Source: Branchiostoma floridae (taxonomy: Eukaryota > Chordata > Leptocardii > Amphioxiformes > Branchiostomatidae). Taken from it: a DNA stretch of 64,000 bases. A model generated the notes under the pieces. That model searched no databases. It saw only the letters and a program-made list of their open reading frames with translations, and was not told the origin of the DNA. This document shows positions 11,840 to 23,699 of the stretch, piece by piece. The stretch is from NCBI RefSeq assembly GCF_000003815.2, contig NC_049982.1, forward strand, positions 27,343,944-27,407,943, written 5' to 3'. Position numbers and translations under genes: made by a program. Each line of letters begins with the position of its first letter. Position 1 is the stretch's first letter.

Positions 11840-13400
11840 TCCCCCTTTTGTGTATAGGTGCAAAAAAAGATGTCAGAATGGTAGCGTTTATTTATAAGAA
11901 GAGGCATTGCTTTTACCAAATTAAGGGTATTTTCCGCTCAATATACCACATGCGCCGTTCAATAAAGCAGCGGCTTCAAATGAATAGTTCCTGCTGTGTT
12001 TGCGTGTTAAGTTTAACCAAGAAAAGAAAATCTCCTCCTGTGTGAAAGCTACATATAACAGATACAATCTTTCCGATGTCTTTCCGTTACATTTGAGCTG
12101 ACTTTACATAAAAGGGGGGAGGTTTAAGCAAACCTCCCCCTTTTATGTATAGGTGGAAAAAAGGTGTCGGAAAGGTATCGTTAATCATTAGTTGAAGAAG
12201 AGGCATTGCTTTTACCAAATTAAGAGTATTTTCCGCTCAATATACCACATGCGCCGTTCACTAAAGCAGCGGCTTCAACTGAATAGCTCCTGCTGTGTTT
12301 GCGTGTTAAGTTTAACCAAGAAAAGTAAATATCCTGTGTGAAAGCTACATATAACGGATACAATCTTTCCGATATCTTTCCGTTACATTTGAGCTGACTT
12401 TACATAAAAGGGGGGAGGTTTAAGCAAACCTCCCCCCATTTACGTATAGGTGGAAAAAAGATGTCGGAAAGGTAGCGTTAATCATTACTTGAAGAAGAGG
12501 CATTACTTTTACCAAATTAAGAGCATTTTCCGCTCAAATGCGCCGTAAATGCGCCGTACATGCGCCGTTCACTAAAGCAGCGGCTTCAAATGAATGGCTC
12601 CTGCTGTGTTTGTGTGTTAAGTTTAACAAAGAAAAGCAAATCTCGTCCTGTGTGAAAGCTACATATAACAGATACAATCCTTCCGATGTCTATCCGTTAC
12701 ATTTGAGCTGACTTTACATAAAAGGGGGGGAGGTTTAAGCAAACCTCCCCCCTTTTATGTATAGGCGGAAAAAAGGTGTCGGAAAGGTAGCGTTAANNNN
12801 NNNNNNNNNNNNNNNNNNNNNNNNNNNNNNNNNNNNNNNNNNNNNNNNNNNNNNNNNNNNNNNNNNNNNNNNNNNNNNNNNNNNNNNNNNNNNNNNNNNN
12901 NNNNNNNNNNNNNNNNNNNNNNNNNNNNNNNNNNNNNNNNNNNNNNNNNNNNNNNNNNNNNNNNNNNNNNNNNNNNNNNNNNNNNNNNNNNNNNNNNNNN
13001 NNNNNNNNNNNNNNNNNNNNNNNNNNNNNNNNNNNNNNNNNNNNNNNNNNNNNNNNNNNNNNNNNNNNNNNNNNNNNNGGAAAGGTAGCGTTAATCATTA
13101 TTGAAGAAAGAGGCATTATTTTCCGCTCAATATACCACATGCGCCCTCACTACAGCAGCGGCTTCGCCTGAATAGCCCCTGCTGTGTTAACGTGTTGAGT
13201 TTAACCAAGATAAGCAACCTTTACTCTTGGTTAAAACTTACATATAGCAGATACAATTTTTGGAATGTATAGGGGCAAAAAAGATGTCGGAAAGGTAGCG
13301 TTAATTATTAGTCTTAAAAGAGGCATTGCTTTTACCAAATTACGAGTATTTTCCGCTCAATATACCACATGCGCCGTTCACTAAAGTAGCGACTTCGCCT
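11840..13400. repeat. ~300-bp satellite with long palindromes inside transposon 1
   Basis: The word GAGGCATT recurs at 11901, 12200, 12497, 13110 and 13320, giving a ~298-bp unit in about six copies, one lost in the gap and the last shortened. Most units contain an almost perfect inverted repeat with ~20-bp arms (TACATAAAAGGGGG... and its complement around an AAGC loop), for example at 12105-12150 and 12403-12450. Such hairpins can extrude cruciforms and may explain the assembly gap. Confidence 0.85.
12797..13078. other. Assembly gap (282 N)
   Basis: Run of N inside the satellite. The open frames called across it are artefacts. Confidence 0.99.
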
Positions 13401-13739
13401 GAATAACTCATTCTGTGTTAGCATGTTTGACGAAACCAGGAAAATCAAAATATCCTCATGGGTGAAACATAAATATAACATATGGTATCTTTCCAATGTC
13501 TTTACGTTACCATTGAGCTCACTTTACACAAAAAGATGCTATGTACAGGTGCAAGAAAGATGTCGGAAAGGTAGCGTTTATTTTTTCCAGTAGTATCGTA
13601 TGTATGATATCGTTCCGTTACCTTTGCCTTTGAGCTTACTTTTCAGAAAACTCTCTGAACTTTCTTTACAGAGGTGGAGATCGATAGTTACAGAAAAAGA
13701 TGTTGGAGAGGTATCGTTGAAAGCAAGGAAATTAAATAT

Positions 13740-14900
13740 TTAACCTCCTTGTTGAAAGGAAACAACAGTCGCCGGGAGCACTGCGTACATGCCCCCGAAG
13801 ATTGGTGGTCATAATTACGGCGTGTTCCCGTTCAGGGTAAGAGGACTAGTACTGGGCGGCCTGTCCAGTATGTCGCTCGCGGGTGGCTGTGCCTTGCAGC
13901 TTGGCATCCCGACGACATAGCGTCCTCACTACCCGGTAACGTATCATGGGAATATAGCGGGTTTGCTGTTTATATAATTGTACAAAAAAAAAATTCTTAT
14001 CATCTGGAAGAACATTTATTATCTACAAGCAATAATCACGTTCTCCCAGAAAGGCTGGTATTTTCTAGTGTTGTAACAGTTGTGTTTAGCTTAACCTTGG
14101 CTAAACAGCGTACAAAGGGGATGGTGTTTTTCAAATTCAAATGTATTCGCCGTCAACTATGAATAACGAACAACGCGGCATTGAATTTCTAATTAGCAGC
14201 TCCCAGAAGAGGCCAGTCATGTGATAGGGCGTTATCCAATGACAGACAAAGGTGGGTTTTTTAAACCTAACGAATATGCCATAATTTATAGAAGAAACCA
14301 GTTTGCAGGGCGTCTGTTTCGGGACAAGTCAAGAAGGAGCCTTGGACCCGTTTCAACACACGGATTATCGGCGTGGCTTTGCCGCAAATGGATTCCAACG
14401 GAACTACAGGACGGAACGGACATAACCATAGGACACTCACGGCTTGCCGGAAACGGAGTACGTATGTTGGAGAGTCTTCAACGGGGCACAACTCAGGGTG
14501 AATTCAAGACTGTGTCGTCTTGACCAGCATAAGCTGGCGGAGACATGGAGAGCACGGCCTGTTCATCACAAAACAGTACCCGTCTTCGGGAATCTCAGCG
14601 GATTTTTCCTAATGTGATGGCCAGATGGAACTATGTTGCTTAAAATGACGTCTTTCCAGGCGTATCGCCCGACACTGGACTCCAAATTGCGGAGATTCGT
14701 GCATGGATATTGTACACCGATTGTTCCCTCGGTCGACCAATCCAAGTCCACAATTAGAATCACAAGATAGTTTAGACGGCGAAGCCATAGATACCGGTGT
14801 AGGTATGATTCACACCAAATAAGACACGCATACCCGATGCAAAAGTTCCAATTTAAGCCACACAAAACACATAAAGCCTACCTAAAGATGCGCCGCCTTT
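13740..14900. other. Unique core of transposon 1
   Basis: Non-repetitive sequence between satellite and subterminal repeats, GC-richer than its surroundings. It contains short open frames (for example 14221-14523 plus, 14566-14865 minus) without recognisable domains. It could be captured host sequence, but no source is evident. Confidence 0.5.
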
Positions 14901-15045
14901 ACTGATAATATAGTCCAATGAAAGATCACGGAAAGCGTACGTTTCTGCACTTCTTCACGTGCCTTTCAGGGTGTGTAAACGACACATAAACGTGGGGAAA
15001 TCGTGACGACACATAAACGTGGGGAAATCGTGACGGAAATCGACT

Positions 15046-15436
15046 GTAAAGGTCTTAAGAAACGCGTGCTTTCCGCCCGTATAGGTTACGAAAAACTGTC
15101 ATTAACGACGCCTTTAAGCGTCTAATAGTTGCGGAAAGGCACGTGAAGGAGTGCCGAAACGTACATATAAGTGCATTAAAGGGAATCTTTACGTTCACGG
15201 ATAGATGTCGTTAAGTTGCGGAAAGGGTGCAGAAAGGTCTTAATAAACGCGTGCTTTCCGCCCGTATAGGTTACGAAAAACTGTCATTAACGACGCCTTT
15301 AAGCGTCTAATAGTTGCGGAAAGGCACGTGAAGGAGTGCCGAAACGCACTTTTAAGTGCCAACGTAAAGGTAACATTAAAGGGAACCTTTACGTTCACGG
15401 ATAGATGTCGTTAAGTTGCGGAAAGGGTGCAGAAAC
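15046..15436. repeat. ~185-bp subterminal direct repeats of transposon 1
   Basis: Two copies beginning at about 15053 and 15238 share ACGCGTGCTTTCCGCCCG and the following ~130 bp. Dense GCGGAAAGG and CTTTACG motifs in both orientations resemble transposase-binding subterminal repeats of CACTA elements. Confidence 0.75.
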
Positions 15437-15488
15437 GTCGCGTTTACGTTGAGTTTAAGCTTGCTTAAATACCAGATTTCGTGCTGTG

Positions 15489-15733
15489 GCACATCCTGAC
15501 ATCGCCGACTCACTTTACAAGTTGGGTGCCGCCTGGAGGAACATTGGGGATGTGAGAAAGGCGATCAGCTATTATGAGCAGTCACTTAAAATGGAGTATC
15601 TATGGTGAGAACACCGCACATCCTGACATTGTCCAATCGCTTAACAATTTTGGAGAGAGCTCGGTGATTACGGAAATGCCATATACTATTTTCAACTGGA
15701 AGAACAAATGAAACAGGTCATTGCAGCTTCAGA
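15489..15733 (+). pseudogene. Displaced 3' end of gene A exon 5 (decayed TPRs)
   Basis: Between the two transposons lies the continuation of gene [16 protein letters not shown]-type TPR sequence, then the C-terminal segment seen intact at the end of gene B. A 5-nt loss near 15592 and a further loss near 15655 break the frame, so it could not be translated even if both insertions were removed. The last codons continue at 20696 after transposon 2. Confidence 0.88.
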
Positions 15734-15889
15734 CACGGCACGAAAAACGGAATTTAAGCATGCTTAAATGATGCTTAACGTTGACGTATTTTCCTTCTTT
15801 ACGGATCTATACATCTCTTATACGAGTACGTAAAGATTGGCGTTACGTAGTCTTTACGTAGGTGCTGATAGGTCCGTATTTTCCGGTTT

Positions 15890-16810
15890 TTTAAATTGCC
15901 TTTCGGCAGCTTAAAGTTGTTGTAAATAATTACTAAAACTCATTTAAAGTGCATTTAAATATTACGTTTATAAAACTTTAAGCATTGTTACGGCTTATTT
16001 ACGTGTGCGTAAAGATGATCATTAGGTGGCTTATAGGTGCGGATAGGTCCGTATTTTCCGTTTTTTTAAGTTGCCTTTCAGCAGCTTAAAGATGTTGTAA
16101 ATGTTTATTAAAACTCATTTAAATTGCAATTAAATATTACGTTTCATAAAACTTTAAACATCGTTACGGCTCATTTACGTGTGCGTAAAGATGATCATTA
16201 GGTGCTTATAGATCCGTATTTTCCGGTTTTTTAAGTTGCCTTTCAGTAGCTTAAATATTTCGTAAATGATTATTAAAACGCCCTTAATACATGTTTAAAG
16301 TTCACGTTTATTTCTTCTGAAGCCTTTATACTTGTCATATACGTGTGCATTAAGATGCTTATACTTTGTGTATTGATGCCCTTTTAGCAGCTTAAAGTTG
16401 TCATAAACACTTATTAAAACACCCTCAATACATGTTTAAAGTTCACGTTTATTTGCTCTTAAGTCCATTTACGTCTCATATACGTGTGCATTAAGATGTT
16501 TATAAGATGTGTATTGTTGCCCTTTTAGCAGCTTAAAGTTGTCATAAACACTTATAAAAACACCCTTAATACATGTTTAAAGTTCCCTTTTATCTTCTCT
16601 GAAGCCTCTTTACGTCTCATATACATGCGCATTAAGAGGATTTTAATGTGTCTATATTTGTCCTTTTAGCAGCTAAAAGTTGTCATAAATACATACTAAA
16701 ACACTCTTAAGACATGTTTAAAGTTCCCTTTCTACGTCTCATATACGTGTGCATTAAGGTGATTATAAGGTGTGGATAAGTGTCATTTTAGCGGGATAAA
16801 GTTAATCATA
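15890..16810. repeat. Subterminal repeats of transposon 2, about seven copies
   Basis: The motif CAGCTTAAAGTTGT and relatives recur near 15909, 16081, 16253, 16390, 16528, 16668 and 16793 (spacing 125-172 bp), each followed by a TACGTGTGCATTAAG block. The arrangement suits transposase-binding sites. Confidence 0.8.
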
Positions 16811-16849
16811 AGCACGTTTTCAAGCAAGAAAATACAATGGATGAATCTT

Positions 16850-17780
16850 TGAAATTTTATTGAACTACGAGAAAATATTACATAGAAAAGTAAAAAAAAA
16901 ACTACAGCCTACTAGGTATTTGTGGCCTATCATTCTGATGTAGTCGGCAGTTGAAGCAATCACAACGGCTGTGCAATTCCGTGCAGCATCTAAGTCCACA
17001 GTCCCATTTCCAGTGTCGGGCGAAGCGTCACGGCGTAAGTTAAAAAGAGCACACAGTTCCATCTGGCCACCACAGGAATAAGAATCCGGTAAGATCAAGA
17101 GTAGTGGCCGATATGACTCGTGTTGTTGGATGGTCTTGGACTCTTGGATTATTTGGACGCGAAACATGTTCAGCTTGCAGTCTCGGCTTCTATTAATCCG
17201 GATGGTACAAAGGTCGTGATTTCCCATTCTGTGTCGATTTCCAACAACATCAACTTGTACAGAATGATAGCAACCTACTATCTTTGCGTCAAATTCCGCC
17301 ACCGGGGGTCCTAGGCGGTAACAGCAGTGTCACGGCCACAACTTGCGGGTTAGAACAGGTCCAAACTTTCTTCAATACTTCTTTTCAAATGAGCGCCTGG
17401 AAAATGCCGTTCCTTGTGGTATGGTAAATTTGAACCCCCACTCTTTTCTGCCATTGGATACATCCTATCACATGACACAGCCGCTGTGTATGTATAGTAT
17501 GCCGGCCACAGACGGAGGCGCGCCCCATGCGGATTGCGCGTACGAATTAACGCTGAATAAATTTACATCTAGCCTGCCCACCCATATCACAATTTTCAAC
17601 CTCCTTGCCAAAACAAACACGAGCAACACGGGAAGACACTACCTGTGTGTCCAGACTGTTCTTTCTTGACGCTTGCTTGTAGATAAAGAAATCATTCGTA
17701 CATTTACTTGTAGTAAGAAATGCTCGCCGTTTAATAGTAAGAAAAATATCATAATTAAACACCACTCACTACACAAAAGT
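16850..17780. other. Unique core of transposon 2
   Basis: Non-repetitive core with open frames at 16865-17302 (minus, 145 aa) and 17343-17669 (plus). I recognise no domain in either. A captured gene fragment or transposase remnant is possible but unsupported. Confidence 0.4.
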
Positions 17781-17789
17781 ATAAGCTAA

Positions 17790-20000
17790 ACCAAGGAGCT
17801 TTTAACGGGGAGGTTTCACCGTATTCGCTTAAAAGTGCGCGGATTCAAAGATTAAATATGTTGTATGTTCAACAGAAAAACGCAACATTTCATATACGTT
17901 TTGGCAACATGTAAGCTAAACGGTGGAGGTCTCCCCGTGTTCGCTTAAACTGCGCAGATTCAAAGATTAAACATGTCGTATGTTCAACAGAAATACGCAA
18001 CATTTCATGTACGTTTTGGTAACATATAAGCTAAACGGGAGAGGTCTCCCCTAGTTTGCTTAAACTGCGCGGATTCAAAGATTAAACATGTCGTGTGTTC
18101 AACAGAAATACGCAACATTTCATATACGTTTTGGCAACATATAAGCTAAACGGGGGAGGTCTCCCCGTGTTCGCTTAAACTGCGCGGATTCAAAGATTAA
18201 ACAGGTCGTATGTTCAACAGAAATACGCAACATTTCATGTACGTTTTGGCAACATATAAGCTAAACGGAGGAGGTCTCCCCTAGTTCGCTTAAACTGCGC
18301 GGATTCAAAGATTAAACATGTCGTATGTTCAACAGAAATACACAACATTTCATATACGTTTTGACAGCATATAAGCTAAACGGGGGAGGTCTCCCCTAGT
18401 TCGCTTAAACTGCGCGGATTCAAAGATTAAACATGTCGTATGTTTAACAGAAATACGCAAAATTTTATATACGTTTTGGCAACATATAAGCTAAACGGGG
18501 GAGGTCTCCCCGTGTTCGCTTAAAAGTGCACGGATTCAAAGATTAAACTTGTCGTATGTTCAACAGAAATACCCAACATTTCATATACGTCTTGACAACA
18601 TATAAGTTAAACGGGGGAGGTCTCCCCTAGTTCGTTTAAACTGCGCGGATTCAAAGATTAAACATGTCGTATGTTCAACAGAAATGCGCAACATTTCATG
18701 TACGTTTTGGCAACATATAAGCTAAACGGGGGAGGTCTCCCCTAGTTCGCTTAAACTGCGCGGATTCAAAGATTAAACATGTCGTATGTTTAACAGAAAT
18801 ACGCAAAATTTTATATACGTTTTGGCAGCATATAAGCTAAACGGGGGAGGTCTCCCCGTGTTCGCTTAAAAGTGCACGGATTCAAAGATTAAAAATGTCG
18901 TATGTTCAACAGAAATACGCAACATTTCATATACGTCTTGACAACATATAAGTTAAACGGGGGAGGTCTCCCCTAGTTCGTTTAAACTGCGCGGATTCAA
19001 AGATTAAACATGTCGTATGTTTAACAGAAATACGCAACATTTCATGTACGTTTTGGCAACATATAAGCTAAACGGTGGAGGTCTTCCCGTGTTCGCTTAA
19101 ACTGCGCGGATTCAAAGATTAAACATGTCGTATGTTCAACAGAAATACGCAACATTTCATGTACGTTTTGACAACATATAAGCTAAACGGGGGAGGTCTC
19201 CCCTAGTTCGCTTAAACTGCGCTGATTCAAAGATTAAACATGTCGTATGTTCAACAGAAATACCCAACATTTCATATACGTCTTGACAACATATAAGCTA
19301 AACGGGGGAGGTCTCCCCGTGTTCGCTTAAAAGTGCACGGATTCAAAGATTAAAAATGTCGTATGTTCAACAGAAATACCCAACATTTCATATACGTCTT
19401 GACAACATATAAGTTAAACGGGGGAGGTCTCCCCTAGTTCGCTTAAACTGCGCGGATTCAAAGATTAAACAGGTCGTATGTTCAACAGAAATACGCAACA
19501 TTTCATGTACGTTTTGACAACAGATAAGCTAAACGGGGGAGGTCTCCCCTAGTTCGCTTAAACTGCGCGGATTCAAAGATTAAACATGTCGTATGTTCAA
19601 CAGAAATACGCAACATTTCATGTACGTTTTGGCAACATATAAGCTAAACGGGGGAGGTCTCCCCTAGTTCGCTTAAACTGCGCGGATTCAAAGATTAAAC
19701 ATGTCGTATGTTTAACAGAAATACGCAAAATTTTATATACGTTTTGGCAACATATAAGCTAAACGGGGGAGGTCTCCCCTTGTTTGCTTAAACTGAGCTG
19801 ATTCAAAGATTAAACATGTCGTGTGTTTTACAGTAATACGCAACATTGTATATACGTTTTGGCAACATAAGCTAAACGGAGGAGGTCTCCCCATGTTCGC
19901 TTAAACTGCCTTGATTCAAAGATTAAACATGTCGTATGTTTAACAGAAATACGCAACATTTCATATACCTCTTGGCATCATGGCTAAACGGGGGAAGCCC
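17790..20000. repeat. 115-bp palindromic satellite, about 19 units
   Basis: The phrase ATTCAAAGATTAAAC recurs every 115 bp (TTCAAAG at 17844, 17959, 18074, 18189 and onward). Each unit contains a ~36-bp imperfect palindrome centred on GGGGAGGTCTCCCC, extended by AAGCTAAAC on the left and GTTCGCTT on the right. Higher-order alternation is visible: CCGTGTTCG and CCTAGTTCG variants alternate in runs. Degenerate units continue to about 20110. Confidence 0.93.
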
Positions 20001-20695
20001 CCCCCCCCTTCTTTGCGTAAACGATGGTTCGAAATAGATTACAGATGCCGTATATTCAACAGAAAAACGCAGCATTTCATGTAACGTAAGGGAGCGCATA
20101 TAAGCTAAACGTAAGAGGTATTCCCTGTTCGAATAAAAAATTGCGCACAGAAAGATCGAATACATCATATGCTTTCGGAACAAACAACATAGAAGAATAT
20201 TGTATTTGACTTTTCTGAGGTATCAACATAACATTTTGTCCCGGAAAACGCAATTGTCAGTTTTGACAGTAAATCTTGTCACTGTTTTAAAACAGATGAC
20301 GCAATGCTTTATCACACGCCAGACAAAGGCCTTTCATATTTGACATAGCCGAGGTAAGTTTGGTAAACAGATCTAGAGAAACGGTATTTGTCAGTTTTAT
20401 ATTTAAAAACTTGAAATATTACCACAGTGGTAAAACAGTAAAACGGATTATTTTTTATAACTTTTTGAGACATTTAAGTTGTCTTTTCGGCTTACTAAAA
20501 TACATGTAAAATTCACGTAAAGAAACACGACAGATAAAGTTTCATTTACAAACGCTGAAATCTTACGTAAAGGCCAGATGTATGTTTCCGATGCCTTTAA
20601 TAGATCTTAAAATCTTCTGAAATATTTCTTCGCCTTTAAGGTTTTTATACATATCTCTGAAACTTTGCTTAAATAGTTGTTTTCGTGCTGTGAGA

Positions 20696-21237
20696 TAAGT
20701 AATTAGCAGAAAAAACTTTCCATCCGTAATAGCTGTAAATGACCGCTCCTATCAAGGAATCTCACTTTACAACATTTTCCTAAGATGTCAGACTTAAGGC
20801 CTGGAAAAGCCGTCACTTAAGTGGGCATCATGATGCCTAATGTAGATTGTGAAATATAAGTTTTGAATTTTTCTTATTAATTTGGTTGCTGTACTGTATG
20901 ATGTGGTTGTTAATGGCATAGTTTGATCCGTACTACTATCAGATTTGGGCGATTAACAGTTTACTTCAGTCTTGTTGTGAACGTCTGTTAGTGTTGACGA
21001 CGAAAGACTACGAGGAGTGATGACTGTTTCACCAAGAAACAAGGTACACAACCCAAACATTCGGGCATAGTTGTAAAGAAAGAAACAAAGTGATCTCGAA
21101 CCAGTTTTAGCTCATTGAAGGGCTAGTCTCCTACTTGTCGTGACAGAGAGGACAGACGCTATGTACAGTATTTACAGGTTCATTGTACCGGGGAGATTCC
21201 CATAGCTCTTTATAATTTACGACAAGCACAATGAACA
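20696..21237. other. End of gene A and its 3' flank
   Basis: Starts with the native stop region of gene A (TAAGTAATTAG context, as at 31140) and matches 31143-31676 downstream of gene B. No gene is visible. Confidence 0.75.
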
Positions 21238-21380
21238 ATGGACCACGGCTTAACGTCCCGTCCTAAGGACTGCAACCCTTTCCGGTAGCGTGCATGTTCG
21301 GTGAGCGACACAGCCGGAATCGAACTCACGGCTTCTAGTTCCAGAGGCAGGACCGCTAACCACTGGACTACGCACGCTAC
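21238..21380 (-). repeat. tRNA-derived SINE, copy 1
   Basis: On the minus strand a tRNA-like head starts near 21379, with an A box (TAGTCCAGTGG at 21360-21370) and a B box (GAGTTCGATTCC at 21316-21327), followed by a non-tRNA body. The same element sits at the equivalent position 3' of gene B, so it was inserted before the duplication. The folded head departs too far from a cloverleaf to be called a functional tRNA. Confidence 0.75.
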
Positions 21381-21827
21381 AGAATAAGATTTTTATGAAT
21401 GTCTACCAATACCAAAACCATTGCGAATATTACTTTGCGAGCAAGGTCTTTTATTTCATTACATGAGGAACACCACCCACACATATACAGCTCTGTTCAC
21501 CTTCACCCTTCTTTGGTCTGTGTATTGCAAACTCCGCTGTCCTGGATTATAGCTGGCCCCTTCCCGCAGGAGAGGTCGGTTGGATGTAGGGCGGGCCGCT
21601 TTAAGCGCAATTTATATTGTTCTCGCCGCTTGCCTACTGATTTTCAAACGGACGTCAACTAGAAAGTAGAATGACCACAGTGATATACAATTTGGTGGCT
21701 ATAGGTAATTATAACATACTATACGATGATATACTTATTTCCGGGTGAGGCCGAGATCTTGATTATCACCCCTTAAAGTTTAGGAATGAGGCCGTAAACT
21801 AAGGCTTAAAGATTCCCATGCTGATAC

Positions 21828-23007
21828 AATGTGATGTATCAGACCGTTGTTATTGCCGTGAAAGACGTAATGTTTCTTATGTGTTTTAGTATAGGTATAT
21901 GGACATTTTCAACCGCTTGCTACATATGATTATTGGTGGACTTGTATATGTCTTGCAAATACAATGTATAAAAATATTGGAAAAAACATAAGGTAAAGGT
22001 TGAAACTTGTAAAATGAAGTTAAATCTTGAGCGTCTTGGGGCGAGATAACTCTCGGTAATAACATGGGAGTTATCAACATTGAAACCCATAGAGTACTGA
22101 GAACAACACCAAGTGTAATATGATTCTTATACAAATGGTAAAAGGCTATCGGGTTTATGTCTTCTCTGTGAGAATGAAAATTCTGTTTAAATGTAAGTTA
22201 TAAGGTAGTCTGCTGAGAATGCACTTTAACGTTTAAGGATGTTGGCTAGACTATATATGATGCACCTGGTGTGTTCATTTCATGATCCATTAGACCCTTC
22301 TTAGCATGCATTCATATTTCTATTGTGTGGATTAAAGAAATTTGACTATTTAAACCATACAGTAAAGTAACAGAACCTTATTGTACATAGGAAGTTGCTA
22401 CTATATCCAGCTTAGTTCAGTCTGATATTTAAGTGGTAAGTTACGATTGAAGTTCACTTTAATATACGTATGAAAAGATCCCAGTTACACTATATGTGGA
22501 GAGATGACTGAAATGTCATATCGTGTACTATGCTATGCTACCTGTAATGAAAAACGATGGCTTTATTTACAGTCTTTTCCCGAGCCAGTTTTCTGCATGT
22601 GCAGATTTGTTGTAAAATACATGTAAAGGGAATCTTCTTAGTAGCGTGTTGAAATGGGTACATTGTATATTCTGATATTAGATCTTAGAGTGTAACATCA
22701 TATTTTGATACCACACTGATTTGTTTTTATCACAGAGATTTTATGGATGACATTGTCTGGTCACCCGAAAACTAATGCGAACATTTGTAAGAAGAAAGAT
22801 TATAACAAAATATGTCTGAAATTCAAATGATAATGAAGGTTGTAAGAATGATAAACCACCCAAAGGATTGGGTAATAAACATAAGAATATAATTGTTCCT
22901 ATTGGATATTGTCACTGTTTTGTTTTCAAATGTCTATTGCATGAATTCATATACACGGTTTCATTATCGAAAACAAACTAGCTAGAGTTCGACGATGTCA
23001 CGCCCCT
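21828..23007. repeat. Duplicated 3'-flank module, copy 2
   Basis: Homologous to 32270-33450 and to 1-1170. Homology stops abruptly after GTCACGCCCCT at about 23007, marking a duplication or rearrangement edge. Non-coding. Confidence 0.85.
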
Positions 23008-23320
23008 AAACATTGCTACGGAAAGCTTGTGATCCACATATTTTCAGTATGAATATCCATTAGTAAGTAAATATTTGCATAAACCTGCATATACTACTTG
23101 AGGGATTCTTACGTTCAATGAAAGGCTTAATCGCTCAAAATGTGACCTGTCCTTGGTACTTAACAGTATTCAAAATAACACGCAACTTCAGGCACAAATG
23201 CACACTACTACTACACAAGGTGAGCAAAATAAAGCAAAATGTAAACATATTTAAATTTGGACATGTAAGAATAACCGAAGGGACAAAACATGGTATCACA
23301 ACCAAAAAGTCTTTTATTCA

Positions 23321-23690
23321 TATATTCATATATTCTTTCAGGTCATCCAGGGTAACCGCCGCCTTGGTCTTGGCGGGCCTCGCTGCCCCGACCGCCGCTT
23401 GCAGTTTAGTCGTTGCCCTGTATAGCAGGGCGTACTGGCCAACAGAGAGGTCCAGCATTTGTAGCATGTCGTTAGTAACGCACAGACGGGCCTCTTTCTC
23501 CGCCAGCTCGGCCATGGCCAAGGCCTTGACCGTAGCTGGGGTCAGCTTTGCAGCCTGGGACCACTCTGTAAAATCGAACTCGGCCCTTGTGTCGGGATCG
23601 ACCGAGAGAGAAGAGGTTTCACGTTTCGCGTCCGCACGCGTGTAAGGCGGTCCGGGAATGAAGCCCCGGACTAACCCGCCTGCCTGGAGC
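23321..23690 (-). pseudogene. Fragment of a SAM-like-domain ORF (probable retroelement protein)
   Basis: The minus strand is open from about 23690 to the stop at 23318-23320. It encodes FIPGPPYTRADAKRE, then FDFTEWSQAAKLTPATVKAL and LSVGQYALLYRATTKLQ. The pattern of 'LTPxT...L' followed by 'LxLGQxxLL' resembles small SAM-like domains common in invertebrate retroelement or DIRS-type ORFs. An AATAAA lies immediately past the stop. There is no 5' end or start. GC content and codon use are higher than the surroundings, in line with an inserted copy. The identity is inferred. Confidence 0.5.
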
Positions 23691-23699
23691 CAATGAAGC

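Larger units (their letters stand above)
11422..15488. mobile_element. CACTA/EnSpm-like non-autonomous transposon 1, inserted in gene A exon 5
   Basis: The termini are inverted repeats: CACAGCACGAAAA at 11422 and its complement ending at 15488, with a further TTTAAGCA block on both sides. A 3-bp target duplication, GCA, sits at 11419-11421 and 15489-15491, and the uninterrupted gene reads through it. CAC...GTG ends plus a 3-bp duplication are the signature of the CACTA (EnSpm/CMC) group. The 4.1-kb interior holds a ~300-bp satellite, a unique core and repeated subterminal motifs (CGTAAAG, TTCCG, TTAAG), but no transposase, so it is non-autonomous. Confidence 0.82.
15734..20692. mobile_element. 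CACTA/EnSpm-like non-autonomous transposon 2
   Basis: Ends CACGGCACGAAAA (15734) and the complement of CACAGCACGAAAA (to 20692), with the 3-bp target duplication AGA at 15731-15733 and 20693-20695. The tract TTTAAGCA/TGCTTAAA follows on each side, as in transposon 1, so the two belong to one family. The 5.0-kb interior has left subterminal repeats, a core, and a large 115-bp satellite array. No transposase is seen. It was inserted into the last coding bases of gene A. Confidence 0.83.

Noticed and set aside
12757-13140. Open frames across the gap
   Set aside because: They consist mostly of N.
16865-17302. 145-codon frame in the core of transposon 2 as a transposase
   Set aside because: No DDE or zinc-finger pattern could be recognised.
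17790-20000. CRISPR-like regular array
   Set aside because: The whole 115-bp unit is conserved with no unique spacers, and the setting is a eukaryotic transposon.
21309-21380. Functional tRNA gene
   Set aside because: A and B boxes are present but the acceptor and anticodon stems do not fold well and the same unit recurs with a fixed tail at 31677, so it is a SINE.
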